Part shown: positions 43,028 to 51,486 of the stretch, one piece after another | Numbering within the stretch: the first letter of the stretch is position 1 | Layout: each line of letters begins with the position of its first letter | From: an uncultured Verrucomicrobiota bacterium | Lineage (GTDB): Bacteria > Verrucomicrobiota > Verrucomicrobiia > Verrucomicrobiales > Verrucomicrobiaceae | Direction: 5' to 3' | NCBI GenBank assembly: GCA_903848465.1 | Contig: CAINGK010000221.1 | Coordinates: 19,050 to 83,049, forward strand | Length of the DNA stretch: 64,000 nucleotides | Program-made: the position numbers and the translations under genes | The notes under the pieces: generated by a model | What the model saw: only the letters and a program-made list of their open reading frames with translations | What the model was told of the DNA's origin: nothing | Databases searched by the model: none

Positions 43028-44189
43028 CTACTTCTGCGCCTTGACCATCTCCCATTCGATGACATCAAGGAAACCAGCGTCATTAGCACCAGGCAGAGAC
43101 TTCGCTAAACGTGTAGCAGAGTACTCTTTCCAAAGCTCGTAGATGTCGCTTATTTCTCCGATGGTCTTGTCGTAGTCCGTGGCAAAACAAGGCAGGCTTG
43201 TGGCAGTCGGTCGGCTGGAATCAAGAATAAGCTGGACCTGCCGCATAGCCAATGAACTGTTCTCCATCAATGCCCAGCTACAGTCCACTCGCTTCTGTGG
43301 TGGTATAAGTAAGTCAGTCATTGAAGGCAGACCGATATCTCGACCTCCAGTCAGCACAGCAGCGATAGAAACTGTCGTCTGCGGCCTGCAAAAGATGCCA
43401 TGAAGACCTTTCAGCCGCTCCAGTTTGATGATGAACTGCGGACGGTCTTCATAATCAGTCATCATCAGCCACCTCTTGATGTCGTTGTTGGGCTGAATGG
43501 TGATTGGATCGTGTTCAGAGATGGCAGAGAGAGGGGGGACATGCTGTGGTGTTGGCGTCAATGACTTCCTTTCACGTGCCCTCTCAAGCTGCCTCAACAG
43601 CTCCTGTATGGATGGCAGCGGAACAGACGAAACCGTGGACTCCAAGTTTTTCCGATAAGGGAAGCCTGCAAACTGCCACCTCCCATCCGGGTCGCGCGTG
43701 AGCTTTTTAGTTTGAAACAACAGCCCAGATCGATCCTTGAGTTCCAGTTCATCGACTGTCTTTAGTTCAGCGCCTGTGGACCACCCTCCGTAGGAATCGA
43801 AAAATTGGTCCCTGAACACTTTGGGTGTCGTGTGATCGAGATCCAAGGTCACGACGACGCAGTCATGATTATACGGGTGTAAAAGACTGACTCGATGTTC
43901 GTTGAACTTGAGGGTATCAATTTCATCGGCGAGCCAGATTTCCTCAAAGCGAATGCTGCCATCGTCTCGTTTCAAACGCAGCATCATCCGATAAAAAAGG
44001 CCAATCGATCCCTGCCTGAGTTCGGTAGGAGTACAGGTAGTAGTTGGCAGGACCATCATCTGTGACCAACTCCAGTACAACTTCTGCACCGTTGGCCACG
44101 GGCTTACGATCAATGACTTTCAGTTCTACAGCAAAGCTTGCTGATGCCGACGCTAGGATTCCCAAAGCTGCAAGCAAATTGTACATCAT
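43028..44189 (-). pseudogene. exported protein of unknown function, interrupted by a frameshift
   Basis: A good start and signal peptide (MMYNLLAALGILASASASFA) lie at 44189 in one frame, which gives VELKVIDRKPVANGAEVVLEL and PANYYLYSYRTQ before degenerating. The bulk of the gene continues in another frame from about 44040 (TELRQGSIGLFYRMML onward) to 43028. The join must lie near 44020-44050, within the segment encoding SYRTELRQ. Joined, the product would be about 386 residues with a PIPSIQELLRQLERARERK-like charged linker and 'IPPQKRVDCSWALMENSS' near its end. I recognise no domain. No homopolymer is at the break, so decay or a sequencing indel are both possible. Annotated as one broken gene. 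Confidence 0.6.
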
Positions 44190-44540
44190 GATGGTGGGCC
44201 GTTCATCGCGGTAGGTCGAAGATTAATAAACTCGTGAACGAATGGCAATAGGGATCCATTAAATCGGAGACACCCGCGCTTTGCCTCGTCAAGTGCTGCG
44301 ACGCCGTGCAACGAATTGCTCAACTGTTTCGCAGCTTCATATCTCCCACCCGCAAAAAAATATCTCCCCCTCCAGAATGAACCTCCGAAACCTCCAAAAC
44401 CTCCGAAACCCCATCCTGGGAGTCACTTTTGCCACATCATGCAGCACCGTGCGCACATCGAATTCATCCCAGAATGATTTCCGCCCAGGCCTTCAAGCCG
44501 CTGATAGCAATGCCACGCTGGTAGCGTTACGTGGCGAATC
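44190..44540. repeat. intergenic region with a third, inverted copy of the 9-nt repeat module
   Basis: At about 44358-44412 the reverse complement of the module at 42713 occurs: ATATCTCCCCC-TCCAGAATGAACC followed by CTCCGAAAC/CTCCAAAAC units. No gene is seen in the rest; the sulfatase promoter is presumably downstream of the repeat. Confidence 0.6.
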
Positions 44541-46352
44541 ATGATGTACCGTCTTTTATTCCTCCTTGCTTTCGTCGGTTTGGCGCAACTGCACGCAGCG
44601 GCACCGAATGTGGTGGTGATCCTGGCGGATGATGCGGGCTGGGGGGATTATTCGATCAACGACAACACGAACCTGAAGACGCCGAACATTGATTCGCTAG
44701 CGCAGTCCGGGGCGCGGTTTGACCGCTTCTTCGTCTGCGCGCTCTGTGCGCCGACGCGCGGTGAATTCCTCACCGGGCGTTACCATTCTCGTGGCGGGGT
44801 GAAGGGTGTTTCGACGGGCCTGGAACGGCTGAACACGGACGAAAAGACCATCGCCGACAGCTTTCTGGCCGCAGGCTATGCCACCGGTGCGTTTGGGAAA
44901 TGGCACAACGGCAGCCAGTGGCCCTACCACCCGAATGCACGCGGGTTTCAGGAGTACGTGGGCTACACGGCAGGCCACTGGGGGGAGTATTTCGACCCGC
45001 CGCTGGAGCACAACGGGAAGATGTTTCGTGCCAAGGGTTTCATTGTCGATGTCCTGGTGGGCAAGGCGCTGGAGTTCATCGAAACCAATCGGGAGAAGCC
45101 ATTTTTCTGCTACATCCCGCTCACGACCCCGCACTCCCCCTACAGCGTGCCGGATGAGCACTGGAACAAGTTCAAGGACTCGCCGGTGACGCTGCGTGGC
45201 GTGGAAGGCGAGAAGGAAGATCTGGCCGTGAGCCGCACCGTGCTGGCGATGCTGGACAACATCGATGTCAACATCGGGCGGGTGCTCAAAAAGCTCGATG
45301 AGTTGAAGCTGAGAGAGAACACCATCGTGGTCTATTTCAGCGACAACGGCCCCAACAGCTCCCGTTGGAACGGCGGCATGAAAGGCAAGAAGGGCGTCAC
45401 GGATGAAGGCGGGGTGCGTTCGGCACTGTTCATGCGCTGGCCGGGCAAAATTAAAGAGGGCACTCTGATCACGCCGATTGCCGGGGCGATTGATCTGCTG
45501 CCGACGCTCTCGGCGCTCGCGGGCGTGAAACCGGTGGGCACCAAGCCGCTGGATGGTTGGGATTTCTCCACCCTACTGCGCGGCGGTGAATGGCAGCACG
45601 GACCGCGCGAACTCATGAACTACACCAGCGGGCGCTTGAGCGTGCGGACGCAGACCCACCGCCTCGACGCGAATGGCCATTTGTATGACATGGTGGCTGA
45701 TCCTAATCAGACGCAAGACATCACCGCCGCGCAGCCGCAGCTCGCCGCAGAGCTCGCGGCCAAGGCCACCGCCTATCATCAGGAGGTGTTTGGGAAACCG
45801 TATGTCTCAGCGCCCGCAGGCACCAAAGGGAAAGCCAAATCAAAGAACCCCGGTGCGGAGCCGTTCGTGGATGACCGGCCTTACTCCGTGGGGTACAGCG
45901 AGTTTCCCATCACCATGCTGCCTGCGCGCGATGGCGTCCCGCATGGCGAGGTCCGGCGCAGTTCCAATGCACCGAACTGCTCCTACTTCGTGAACTGGAA
46001 GACCAAGGAGGATGCCATGACGTGGGATGTTGCCGTCCACACGGCGGGGGACTATGAGGTGAGCATTGACTACGCCTGCCCGGAGGCAGACGCTGGGGCG
46101 ACGGTGGAGCTGAGCTTTGACACCGCCAAGACGACCGGCAAGGTGACGCCCGGCTGGTTCCCACGCCTGCTGGATGATCAAGACCGCGCCCCGCGCAAAG
46201 GCGAGAGCATCATGCGCGACTTCCAAAGCCTACCCCTGGGCACCATCACGCTGCCAGCCAAGCGCGGCCTGCTGACACTGCGCGCGCTGGAAATCCCAGG
46301 GCAGACGGTCATGGAGGTGCGGCGGGTGACGCTGACTCTCAAGACAAACTGA
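44541..46352 (+). CDS. type I sulfatase (arylsulfatase family), exported
   Basis: The 603-residue enzyme has a signal peptide (to about AAA at residue 21) and the sulfatase fold: NVVVILADDAGWGDY at the metal site, the CAPTRGEFLTGR motif in which Cys is converted to formylglycine (C-x-P-x-R), GAFGKWHNG, and VYFSDNGPNSSRW for the second metal/His site. A C-terminal beta-rich domain (about 470-603, ENPGA-like start then NCSYFVNWKTKED) follows and may bind sugar. It removes sulfate esters from sulfated glycans in the periplasm. A formylglycine-generating enzyme must be encoded elsewhere. No neighbouring glycosidases are present. Confidence 0.94.
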   Translation: MMYRLLFLLAFVGLAQLHAAAPNVVVILADDAGWGDYSINDNTNLKTPNIDSLAQSGARFDRFFVCALCAPTRGEFLTGRYHSRGGVKGVSTGLERLNTDEKTIADSFLAAGYATGAFGKWHNGSQWPYHPNARGFQEYVGYTAGHWGEYFDPPLEHNGKMFRAKGFIVDVLVGKALEFIETNREKPFFCYIPLTTPHSPYSVPDEHWNKFKDSPVTLRGVEGEKEDLAVSRTVLAMLDNIDVNIGRVLKKLDELKLRENTIVVYFSDNGPNSSRWNGGMKGKKGVTDEGGVRSALFMRWPGKIKEGTLITPIAGAIDLLPTLSALAGVKPVGTKPLDGWDFSTLLRGGEWQHGPRELMNYTSGRLSVRTQTHRLDANGHLYDMVADPNQTQDITAAQPQLAAELAAKATAYHQEVFGKPYVSAPAGTKGKAKSKNPGAEPFVDDRPYSVGYSEFPITMLPARDGVPHGEVRRSSNAPNCSYFVNWKTKEDAMTWDVAVHTAGDYEVSIDYACPEADAGATVELSFDTAKTTGKVTPGWFPRLLDDQDRAPRKGESIMRDFQSLPLGTITLPAKRGLLTLRALEIPGQTVMEVRRVTLTLKTN

Positions 46353-46417
46353 TTCATGGCATGCATCCTGTTGCTGGTTTAGCGTATCCGTCTAAATATA
46401 AGCACCTCGCCAAACGC

Positions 46418-46837
46418 ATGAAATTTGCCCGTACTTTTTGTCTCCTCCTCGCGCCCGTAGTGATGGCCGCCTGTACCGCCATCGTACCTGCCCCCGTAAG
46501 CACCGGAGGGATCGTGGTGGGTGCGAATGAAATGCGTGTCTGCGGACAGGGGAAGGTGCTGTTTCCCGCCGGGCTGTACCGTGCGCAGTTGGTCACTGCC
46601 AGTGGTACTTATTACCAGGCTCCAGAGCAGCTTCGTACGGTCGGGGTCTTGATCGCTCAGTCAGAGCTGGGGGGCATTTACATCGCCAATGCACCTGGGA
46701 ATCCGCAGGCCGCCTGGTTTGGAGATCCGCAGGAAGTCACCGAGTCCAAGCCCACCACCTTATTTGCGGCCATCGGGGTCCGCGCCCCTAAATTGTGGCC
46801 CTATTCACCACCCATTTCGTTGAAGGTGAAGAAGTAG
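46418..46837 (+). CDS. small lipoprotein of unknown function
   Basis: From the ATG at 46418 the protein is 139 residues. MKFARTFCLLLAPVVMAAC is a lipoprotein signal with the lipobox VMAAC, so the mature protein starts at Cys19. The rest is a single small beta-rich domain with VCGQGKVLFPAGLYRAQL and AAIGVRAPKLWPY. No family is recognised. It lies 65 bases after the sulfatase on the same strand, with its own probable promoter downstream region AT-rich. Confidence 0.6.
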   Translation: MKFARTFCLLLAPVVMAACTAIVPAPVSTGGIVVGANEMRVCGQGKVLFPAGLYRAQLVTASGTYYQAPEQLRTVGVLIAQSELGGIYIANAPGNPQAAWFGDPQEVTESKPTTLFAAIGVRAPKLWPYSPPISLKVKK

Positions 46838-46954
46838 TAGGTAGCACGCCCTCTGCAAGCCACCCCCCGCAACTGGAGGTGGAGAACGTAAAGACTTTGT
46901 CAGGGATAGGGTTTTCGTTGCGCATTATATTATAAAAACTATAATTTCGTGCGT

Positions 46955-48382
46955 ATGAACAGCCGCCTCCTCACTTGGTTAATCACCTCCGCCATCCTGC
47001 TGGCGGGGGGACTTACCGCACTGAAGGAAGGCTGGCTCAAGGGCTGGGAAATGCGGTTCGGGGAAATGCTCACCAGCCCTGGGAGCGTTTACAGCGTCGC
47101 CAAGTTCCGCCTCGATTTGGTGGATCAGTTCAACTACACCCGCATGGCAGAGAAAACCCCGACGCTGCGGGTGGACCCTGAAATGGAGGCCTGGCTAGAG
47201 CGGGAATTTCCCAAAATCGACACCAGCGACCTCAACAAAGTCACCGAACTGGTGCAGAATGGGATGCCACGCTACTATCGCGTCTCGGTCTGCTCAGCCA
47301 GCAGTCCCAGCCTGCGCGATCTGCTGCAGCGCTTTCACGAATATTCGCACCGTTCGCAGCCGGAGATGACGCACATGGCCATCGTGGTGCGTCTGCGGGC
47401 CAGTGGCTTGATGAACGAGGCCATGCTCGTCCTGGGCCAGCGCCTGCGTGATTTCACACCAGAGGCCCTGACCGAATCTGGCGACGAACCGTTTTTCAGC
47501 ACCTGCGTCCACTGCAAACAGCCGCATTTCATGAAGCTCTCACGGGCGCAGCGCAGCATGGCGCTGGAATGTCCGAAGTGTCACCGCAAGTATGCCGTGA
47601 TCGCTGCGGACAGCGCGGGTCGGTTCCACTATGTGAATGAGTTTCTGACCGGTTACGCCCCCCCGACGGTGTTTGCCAAAAACCAGTCGCGCGTGCAGCA
47701 GCTCTTCACCATCTGGTCCGCCGTCCACGCCAACTGCCGCTACACCAATGACCCTGGAGCCAAAGCGGGCAGCAGCTTTGCCAAGCCGGAGCAGACAGAC
47801 TGCTGGCAGTATGCGGATGAAACGCAGCGCCTGCAGCGTGGTGACTGTGAAGACTCCTCCATCTTTCTCGCCGACTGGCTGATGTCGCGTGGATTTCAAG
47901 TGCGCGTGGCGCTCGGGCGCTACGGCGACCTCGGCGGGCATGCCTGGTGCGTGGTGAAGATCGAAGACAAAGAGTACCTGCTGGAATCCACCGAGAGCCG
48001 TCCTGACCCCAGCGATCCGCCACTCGCCAGCCGTGTGGGCAGCCGCTACGTGCCTGAAGTGCTGTTTGACCGCTTTGCCATCTACGTGCCCACCAGTGCC
48101 AACCGCACTTGGAAAGGGGACTACTGGTCAGCCAATGCCTGGACGCGCGTCGAACCCCGGGCAGAGCTGGGAACCGACCCGATCCTGGCGCGTGCGCCGC
48201 TCGGGAGTGTCGTCAAAATCGGCACGCAGAATCTGCTGGATGCTGCCGCCACGACGGATGCTAGTCGCCTAGCCCGCGCCAGCTTTGCCAGCCCAGCCGC
48301 CGCCACTTTGCTCAATCTGGGGAATATTCCTGCCGGTGCCAAAGACTGGCGGCAGTCCACGGTGCCGCTGCGTGCGCCCTGA
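46955..48382 (+). CDS. transglutaminase-like cysteine protease family membrane protein with zinc-ribbon-like insert
   Basis: The protein is about 475 residues from the ATG at 46955 (a GTG at 46949 is in frame). A membrane anchor lies at about 4-22. Near residues 180-215 are two CxxC pairs (TCVHCKQPH and LECPKCHRKY), which look like a zinc ribbon. A transglutaminase-like core follows at about 245-380: CWQYADETQRLQRGDCEDSSIF, with Cys in GDCED, His in GGHAWCV and an Asp/Glu downstream in YLLESTESRPD. The core fold fits proteolytic or peptidoglycan-related activity but the substrate is unknown. Confidence 0.72.
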   Translation: MNSRLLTWLITSAILLAGGLTALKEGWLKGWEMRFGEMLTSPGSVYSVAKFRLDLVDQFNYTRMAEKTPTLRVDPEMEAWLEREFPKIDTSDLNKVTELVQNGMPRYYRVSVCSASSPSLRDLLQRFHEYSHRSQPEMTHMAIVVRLRASGLMNEAMLVLGQRLRDFTPEALTESGDEPFFSTCVHCKQPHFMKLSRAQRSMALECPKCHRKYAVIAADSAGRFHYVNEFLTGYAPPTVFAKNQSRVQQLFTIWSAVHANCRYTNDPGAKAGSSFAKPEQTDCWQYADETQRLQRGDCEDSSIFLADWLMSRGFQVRVALGRYGDLGGHAWCVVKIEDKEYLLESTESRPDPSDPPLASRVGSRYVPEVLFDRFAIYVPTSANRTWKGDYWSANAWTRVEPRAELGTDPILARAPLGSVVKIGTQNLLDAAATTDASRLARASFASPAAATLLNLGNIPAGAKDWRQSTVPLRAP

Positions 48383-48435
48383 GGTGTGATCGTGTTGTTG
48401 ACGCCTCGTCATGCAGCATCCAGCATGCAGACCTC

Positions 48436-48906
48436 ATGCTTGCCAGCATTGCCATCCTTACGCTGTTCGGCATCCTGCTGATCATGCTGGAAACCTTCCT
48501 GCCTGGCTGGGTGGCGGGCATTCTAGGCACGCTTTCGATCTGCATCGCCATCTGGCTGGCCCTGATGTCGGAGGAACTGGTCGGCTGGAGTTCCAGCCAG
48601 CGGCTGCTGCTGGTGCTGGGCATCATCGTGCTGGTAGTGGTGGCCTTGCTCGCCTGGCTGCGCTGGTTTGCGGTGAAGTTTTTCCACCGTGCGCTGACCC
48701 TCACCGCTAGCATCGAAACCCCAGCCGCTACCGGAGCCGCTCCTGGTTCCCAAGGCATTGCGCTCACCGAACTGCGCCCGCTTGGACGTGCTGAAATCGC
48801 CGGTCAACGCTACGATGTGCGCTGTCAAAACGGCCTCGCTGCCGTTGGGACTCCTGTCGAGGTCATTGCGTCTGAACCTGGCAATCTTCTCGTGCGCATC
48901 TGCTGA
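48436..48906 (+). CDS. NfeD-family membrane protein
   Basis: The 156-residue protein has a membrane region of about three segments (residues 1-75, including FGILLIMLETFLPGWVAGILGT and RLLLVLGIIVLVVVALLAWL) and then a small soluble OB-fold domain (about 105-156) with GIALTELRPLGRAEIAGQRYDV and VGTPVEVIASEPGNLLVR. This is the short NfeD form. Directly downstream (37 bases) is floA, the conserved pairing, in which NfeD helps organise flotillin membrane assemblies. Confidence 0.88.
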   Translation: MLASIAILTLFGILLIMLETFLPGWVAGILGTLSICIAIWLALMSEELVGWSSSQRLLLVLGIIVLVVVALLAWLRWFAVKFFHRALTLTASIETPAATGAAPGSQGIALTELRPLGRAEIAGQRYDVRCQNGLAAVGTPVEVIASEPGNLLVRIC

Positions 48907-48943
48907 ATTGTTCTTCATTCCCTAACCCACCCACTACCCACTC

Positions 48944-49954
48944 ATGTCCGTTTTCGTAATCTTCCTCACCGGCGGTGTCATCATCCTCGCACTTGTCCTG
49001 TTTCTCTTGGTTGCCAAGTTTTTCAATCTCTGGCTGCGGGCGCGCATCGCCAATGCGCCGGTAAGTCTTCCCACCCTGCTCGCCATGTGGCTGCGCGGCG
49101 TGCCCAATGCCTTGATCGTGGATACCCGCATCACCGCCGCCAAGGCCGGCATCCCCATCGGCACAGATCAGCTTGAGGCGCACTTCCTCGCCGGGGGTGA
49201 AGTGACGCACGTCGTGCTCTCCTTGATCGCTTCTGACAAGGCCGGTATCCCGCTCGATTTCAATCGCGCCTGCGCCATCGACCTCGCTTGTAAAGGCACC
49301 TCCAAAACCGTGCTCGAAGCCGTGCGCACCAGCATCAATCCCAAGGTCATCGACTGCCCGCACCCCGACATGGGCCGTGGCGGCAAAATCGACGCCGTTG
49401 CCAAAGACGGCATCTCCTTGCGCGTCCGCGCACGAGTGACCGTGCGCACCAACCTCGACCGCTTCGTCGGCGGTGCCACCGAAGAGACCGTGATCGCCCG
49501 TGTCGGTGAGGGCATTGTCACCTGCATCGGCTCTTCAAACTCCTACAAGGACGTGCTCGAAAACCCCGACGCCATCTCCAAACTGGTGCTGCACAAAGGT
49601 GTGGACGCTGGCACCGCATTTGAGATTCTCTCCATCGACATCGCGGACATCGACGTCGGCGAAAACGTGGGAGCCAAACTCCAGACCGAGCAGGCCGAAG
49701 CCGACAAGAAGATCGCCCAAGCCATGGCCGAAATGCGCCGCGCCGCCGCCGTGGCACTGGAGCAGGAAATGTCTGCACGCACCCAGGAAATGCGCGCCCG
49801 CGTGGTGGAAGCAGAGGCGCAGGTGCCGCTCGCCATTGCCGAAGCCTTCCGCAATGGCCAGCTCGGCGTCATGGACTACGCCAAGTACAAAAACGTGCTC
49901 GCCGACACCGAGATGCGCACCAAGATTGCAGGCGACTCCCCCGGCGCGAAATAA
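48944..49954 (+). CDS. floA: flotillin-like protein FloA
   Basis: The 336-residue protein fits the usual FloA length of about 330. A hydrophobic N-terminal membrane hairpin (about 3-25) is followed by an SPFH domain and a charged coiled coil (about 230-310) with EQAEADKKIAQAMAEMRRAAA and MSARTQEMRARVVEAEAQVPLAIAEAFRNGQLG. Signature segments 'DVGENVGAKLQTEQAEADK' and MDYAKYKN match the family. FloA scaffolds functional membrane microdomains. It sits between nfeD and a third Pro/Ala-rich gene, probably one operon. Confidence 0.95.
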   Translation: MSVFVIFLTGGVIILALVLFLLVAKFFNLWLRARIANAPVSLPTLLAMWLRGVPNALIVDTRITAAKAGIPIGTDQLEAHFLAGGEVTHVVLSLIASDKAGIPLDFNRACAIDLACKGTSKTVLEAVRTSINPKVIDCPHPDMGRGGKIDAVAKDGISLRVRARVTVRTNLDRFVGGATEETVIARVGEGIVTCIGSSNSYKDVLENPDAISKLVLHKGVDAGTAFEILSIDIADIDVGENVGAKLQTEQAEADKKIAQAMAEMRRAAAVALEQEMSARTQEMRARVVEAEAQVPLAIAEAFRNGQLGVMDYAKYKNVLADTEMRTKIAGDSPGAK

Positions 49955-49976
49955 CCCGACAAGAGTTATTCCGGCC

Positions 49977-50597
49977 ATGCACCCACTCCTGCTCAGCAGC
50001 GAATTCGATCCCTTCCAGATGGCGATCATCGTCATCGCCGTCCTGGCGGGATTCGTCAAATGGCTGTGGGAAAACTGGCAGATGAAGCAAGGTGCCGCAC
50101 CGCCTCCGCCACCCGACCCTGAGGAGCAGCGCCTGCGTGAAGCCGCCTGGCGCAAGCAAACCGGCCAAACCTCGGCCGCGCCACCGCCCCTCCCTCCCGT
50201 CGTCCCGCCATCGCCATGGGAAGAGCTGCGCAAAGCCTGGAAGGAACTGCAGGAAGTCGCCAAACCCACGGCAGCCCCTGCACGCCCAGCGCAGCCCCGC
50301 ACTCCACCACCCCTACGGCAGCAGCAACCTCTGCGTCAGGTGCAGCCCCAGCGGCAACCCGCACGTGCTCCCGCACCACTGCCAGTTCCCGCAGCAGTGG
50401 CCGCGCCAAAACCCGTGGTAGCAGCCGCCGCACCTGCTGCGGTGGTCGTGTCCAGTGCCGCCGTTCCAGCAGGCTCGGTGCTAGCCACTCTGCGCCAACT
50501 CCGCCGCGATCCCGCCCTCATGCGCCAAGCCATTTTGATGCAAGAGATACTTGGTCCACCAAAAGCCTTGCAATCCTCCCGGGATTTAGCTATCTAA
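49977..50597 (+). CDS. Pro/Ala-rich membrane-anchored protein in the floA operon
   Basis: The 206-residue product, from the ATG at 49977, starts 22 bases after floA. It has one membrane segment (about 14-30, MAIIVIAVLAGFVKWLW), then a long Pro/Ala/Gln-rich disordered stretch and a C-terminal motif LATLRQLRRDPALMRQAILMQEILGPPKAL that could be a helical docking element. I recognise no domain. The position at the third place of an nfeD-floA unit suggests a membrane-microdomain partner (inference). Confidence 0.7.
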   Translation: MHPLLLSSEFDPFQMAIIVIAVLAGFVKWLWENWQMKQGAAPPPPPDPEEQRLREAAWRKQTGQTSAAPPPLPPVVPPSPWEELRKAWKELQEVAKPTAAPARPAQPRTPPPLRQQQPLRQVQPQRQPARAPAPLPVPAAVAAPKPVVAAAAPAAVVVSSAAVPAGSVLATLRQLRRDPALMRQAILMQEILGPPKALQSSRDLAI

Positions 50598-50617
50598 GCG
50601 ACCCTTCTTTGAGACAT

Positions 50618-50704
50618 GCCGGCGTGGTGAAATTGGTAGACGCGCTAGACTCAAAATCTTGTATCCGTGAGGATGTGTCGGTTCGAGTCCGACCGCCGGT
50701 ACCA
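50618..50704 (+). tRNA. tRNA-Leu (CAA anticodon)
   Basis: An 87-base cloverleaf with the class II long variable arm. The acceptor GCCGGCG (50618-50624) pairs with CGCCGGT with one G-U wobble at the first pair, and CCA is encoded. The anticodon stem closes AGA/TCT around the loop CTCAAAA, giving the anticodon CAA. The T-loop GGTTCGAGTCC is standard. It is followed by the leuS gene (minus strand) about 780 bases away. Confidence 0.93.
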
Positions 50705-50967
50705 TCAAAGAAGTGTATGCGCGGGGCGCGGGGTTCAAACAGGACTGAAGAGGTGGTCGTAAAAACCTAAAGGCAGTTTTGGAAGTCTCTGCACGATGGT
50801 GGAGCCACTCGTTGGGTTGGAGAAAAGAACCAGCTTGTCGAGTCCTTGGTGAAGCACTTCAGCCACGGAAAAGGCGCGATGCCGACCCTGGCATGGTCAC
50901 AGGCATAGAAAAATGAGTACTCATGATGCTTGACATATTTCTGTATTTTGACCTATGTCTATATTCC

Positions 50968-51456
50968 ATGAAAACGACTTCACCCTTGGTCTGGATTGTT
51001 TTGTTTCTCGCTCTGGTTGTCTTGATCCCGGTGCAGGCCAAAGACGAGGTGCGCGTATCCTACCCGTCCAAAGTCGAGGCCTCGAAGGGTAAGGAGCGCG
51101 AGAAGCTCTTCACCCCATGGATGACCACTGATGCACTCCGCACGCATACGGAGGAGAGGCGGGGCAAGGGAGAGCAGATCATCTATTTTGAGTACAACGG
51201 AGCTACGATGCAATCGCGCGCCATTTATGTGAGCAAGCTCAAGCTGACCGGCCCTTACTCCCGCTGGTATTACACGAGCGAATCAGCCATGGAGCAAAAA
51301 CTCAACAGCGAAATCAAGAGCGGACTGCAGCCTGCTTTCGTCGTTCGCAACATCAGCGGTGCTTATACCATGCTACTCGTCTCGCCGCAGGATATGGCAA
51401 ACGTGCGCGTGGAACTCATGACGCTCGGCATTGGTGAGCCGAAGCTGAAGAAGTGA
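50968..51456 (+). CDS. small exported protein of unknown function
   Basis: From the ATG at 50968 the product is 162 residues with a signal peptide (MKTTSPLVWIVLFLALVVLIPVQA). The rest contains ERRGKGEQIIYFEYNGATMQSRAIY, YYTSESAMEQKL and MANVRVELMTLGIGEPK. The frame is open to 50923, but the signal peptide fits the later start. I do not recognise a family. It is convergent with leuS, ending 31 bases away. Confidence 0.6.
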   Translation: MKTTSPLVWIVLFLALVVLIPVQAKDEVRVSYPSKVEASKGKEREKLFTPWMTTDALRTHTEERRGKGEQIIYFEYNGATMQSRAIYVSKLKLTGPYSRWYYTSESAMEQKLNSEIKSGLQPAFVVRNISGAYTMLLVSPQDMANVRVELMTLGIGEPKLKK

Positions 51457-51486
51457 TTGAGTATTTCTGCCGCTGAACAGCGTGGC

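Noticed and set aside
42628..43089. N-terminal extension of the antitoxin frame as a real protein
   Set aside because: It translates tandem repeats (PKPPKPPKP, RNLRNLRN) and cinA antisense, so the open frame is accidental.
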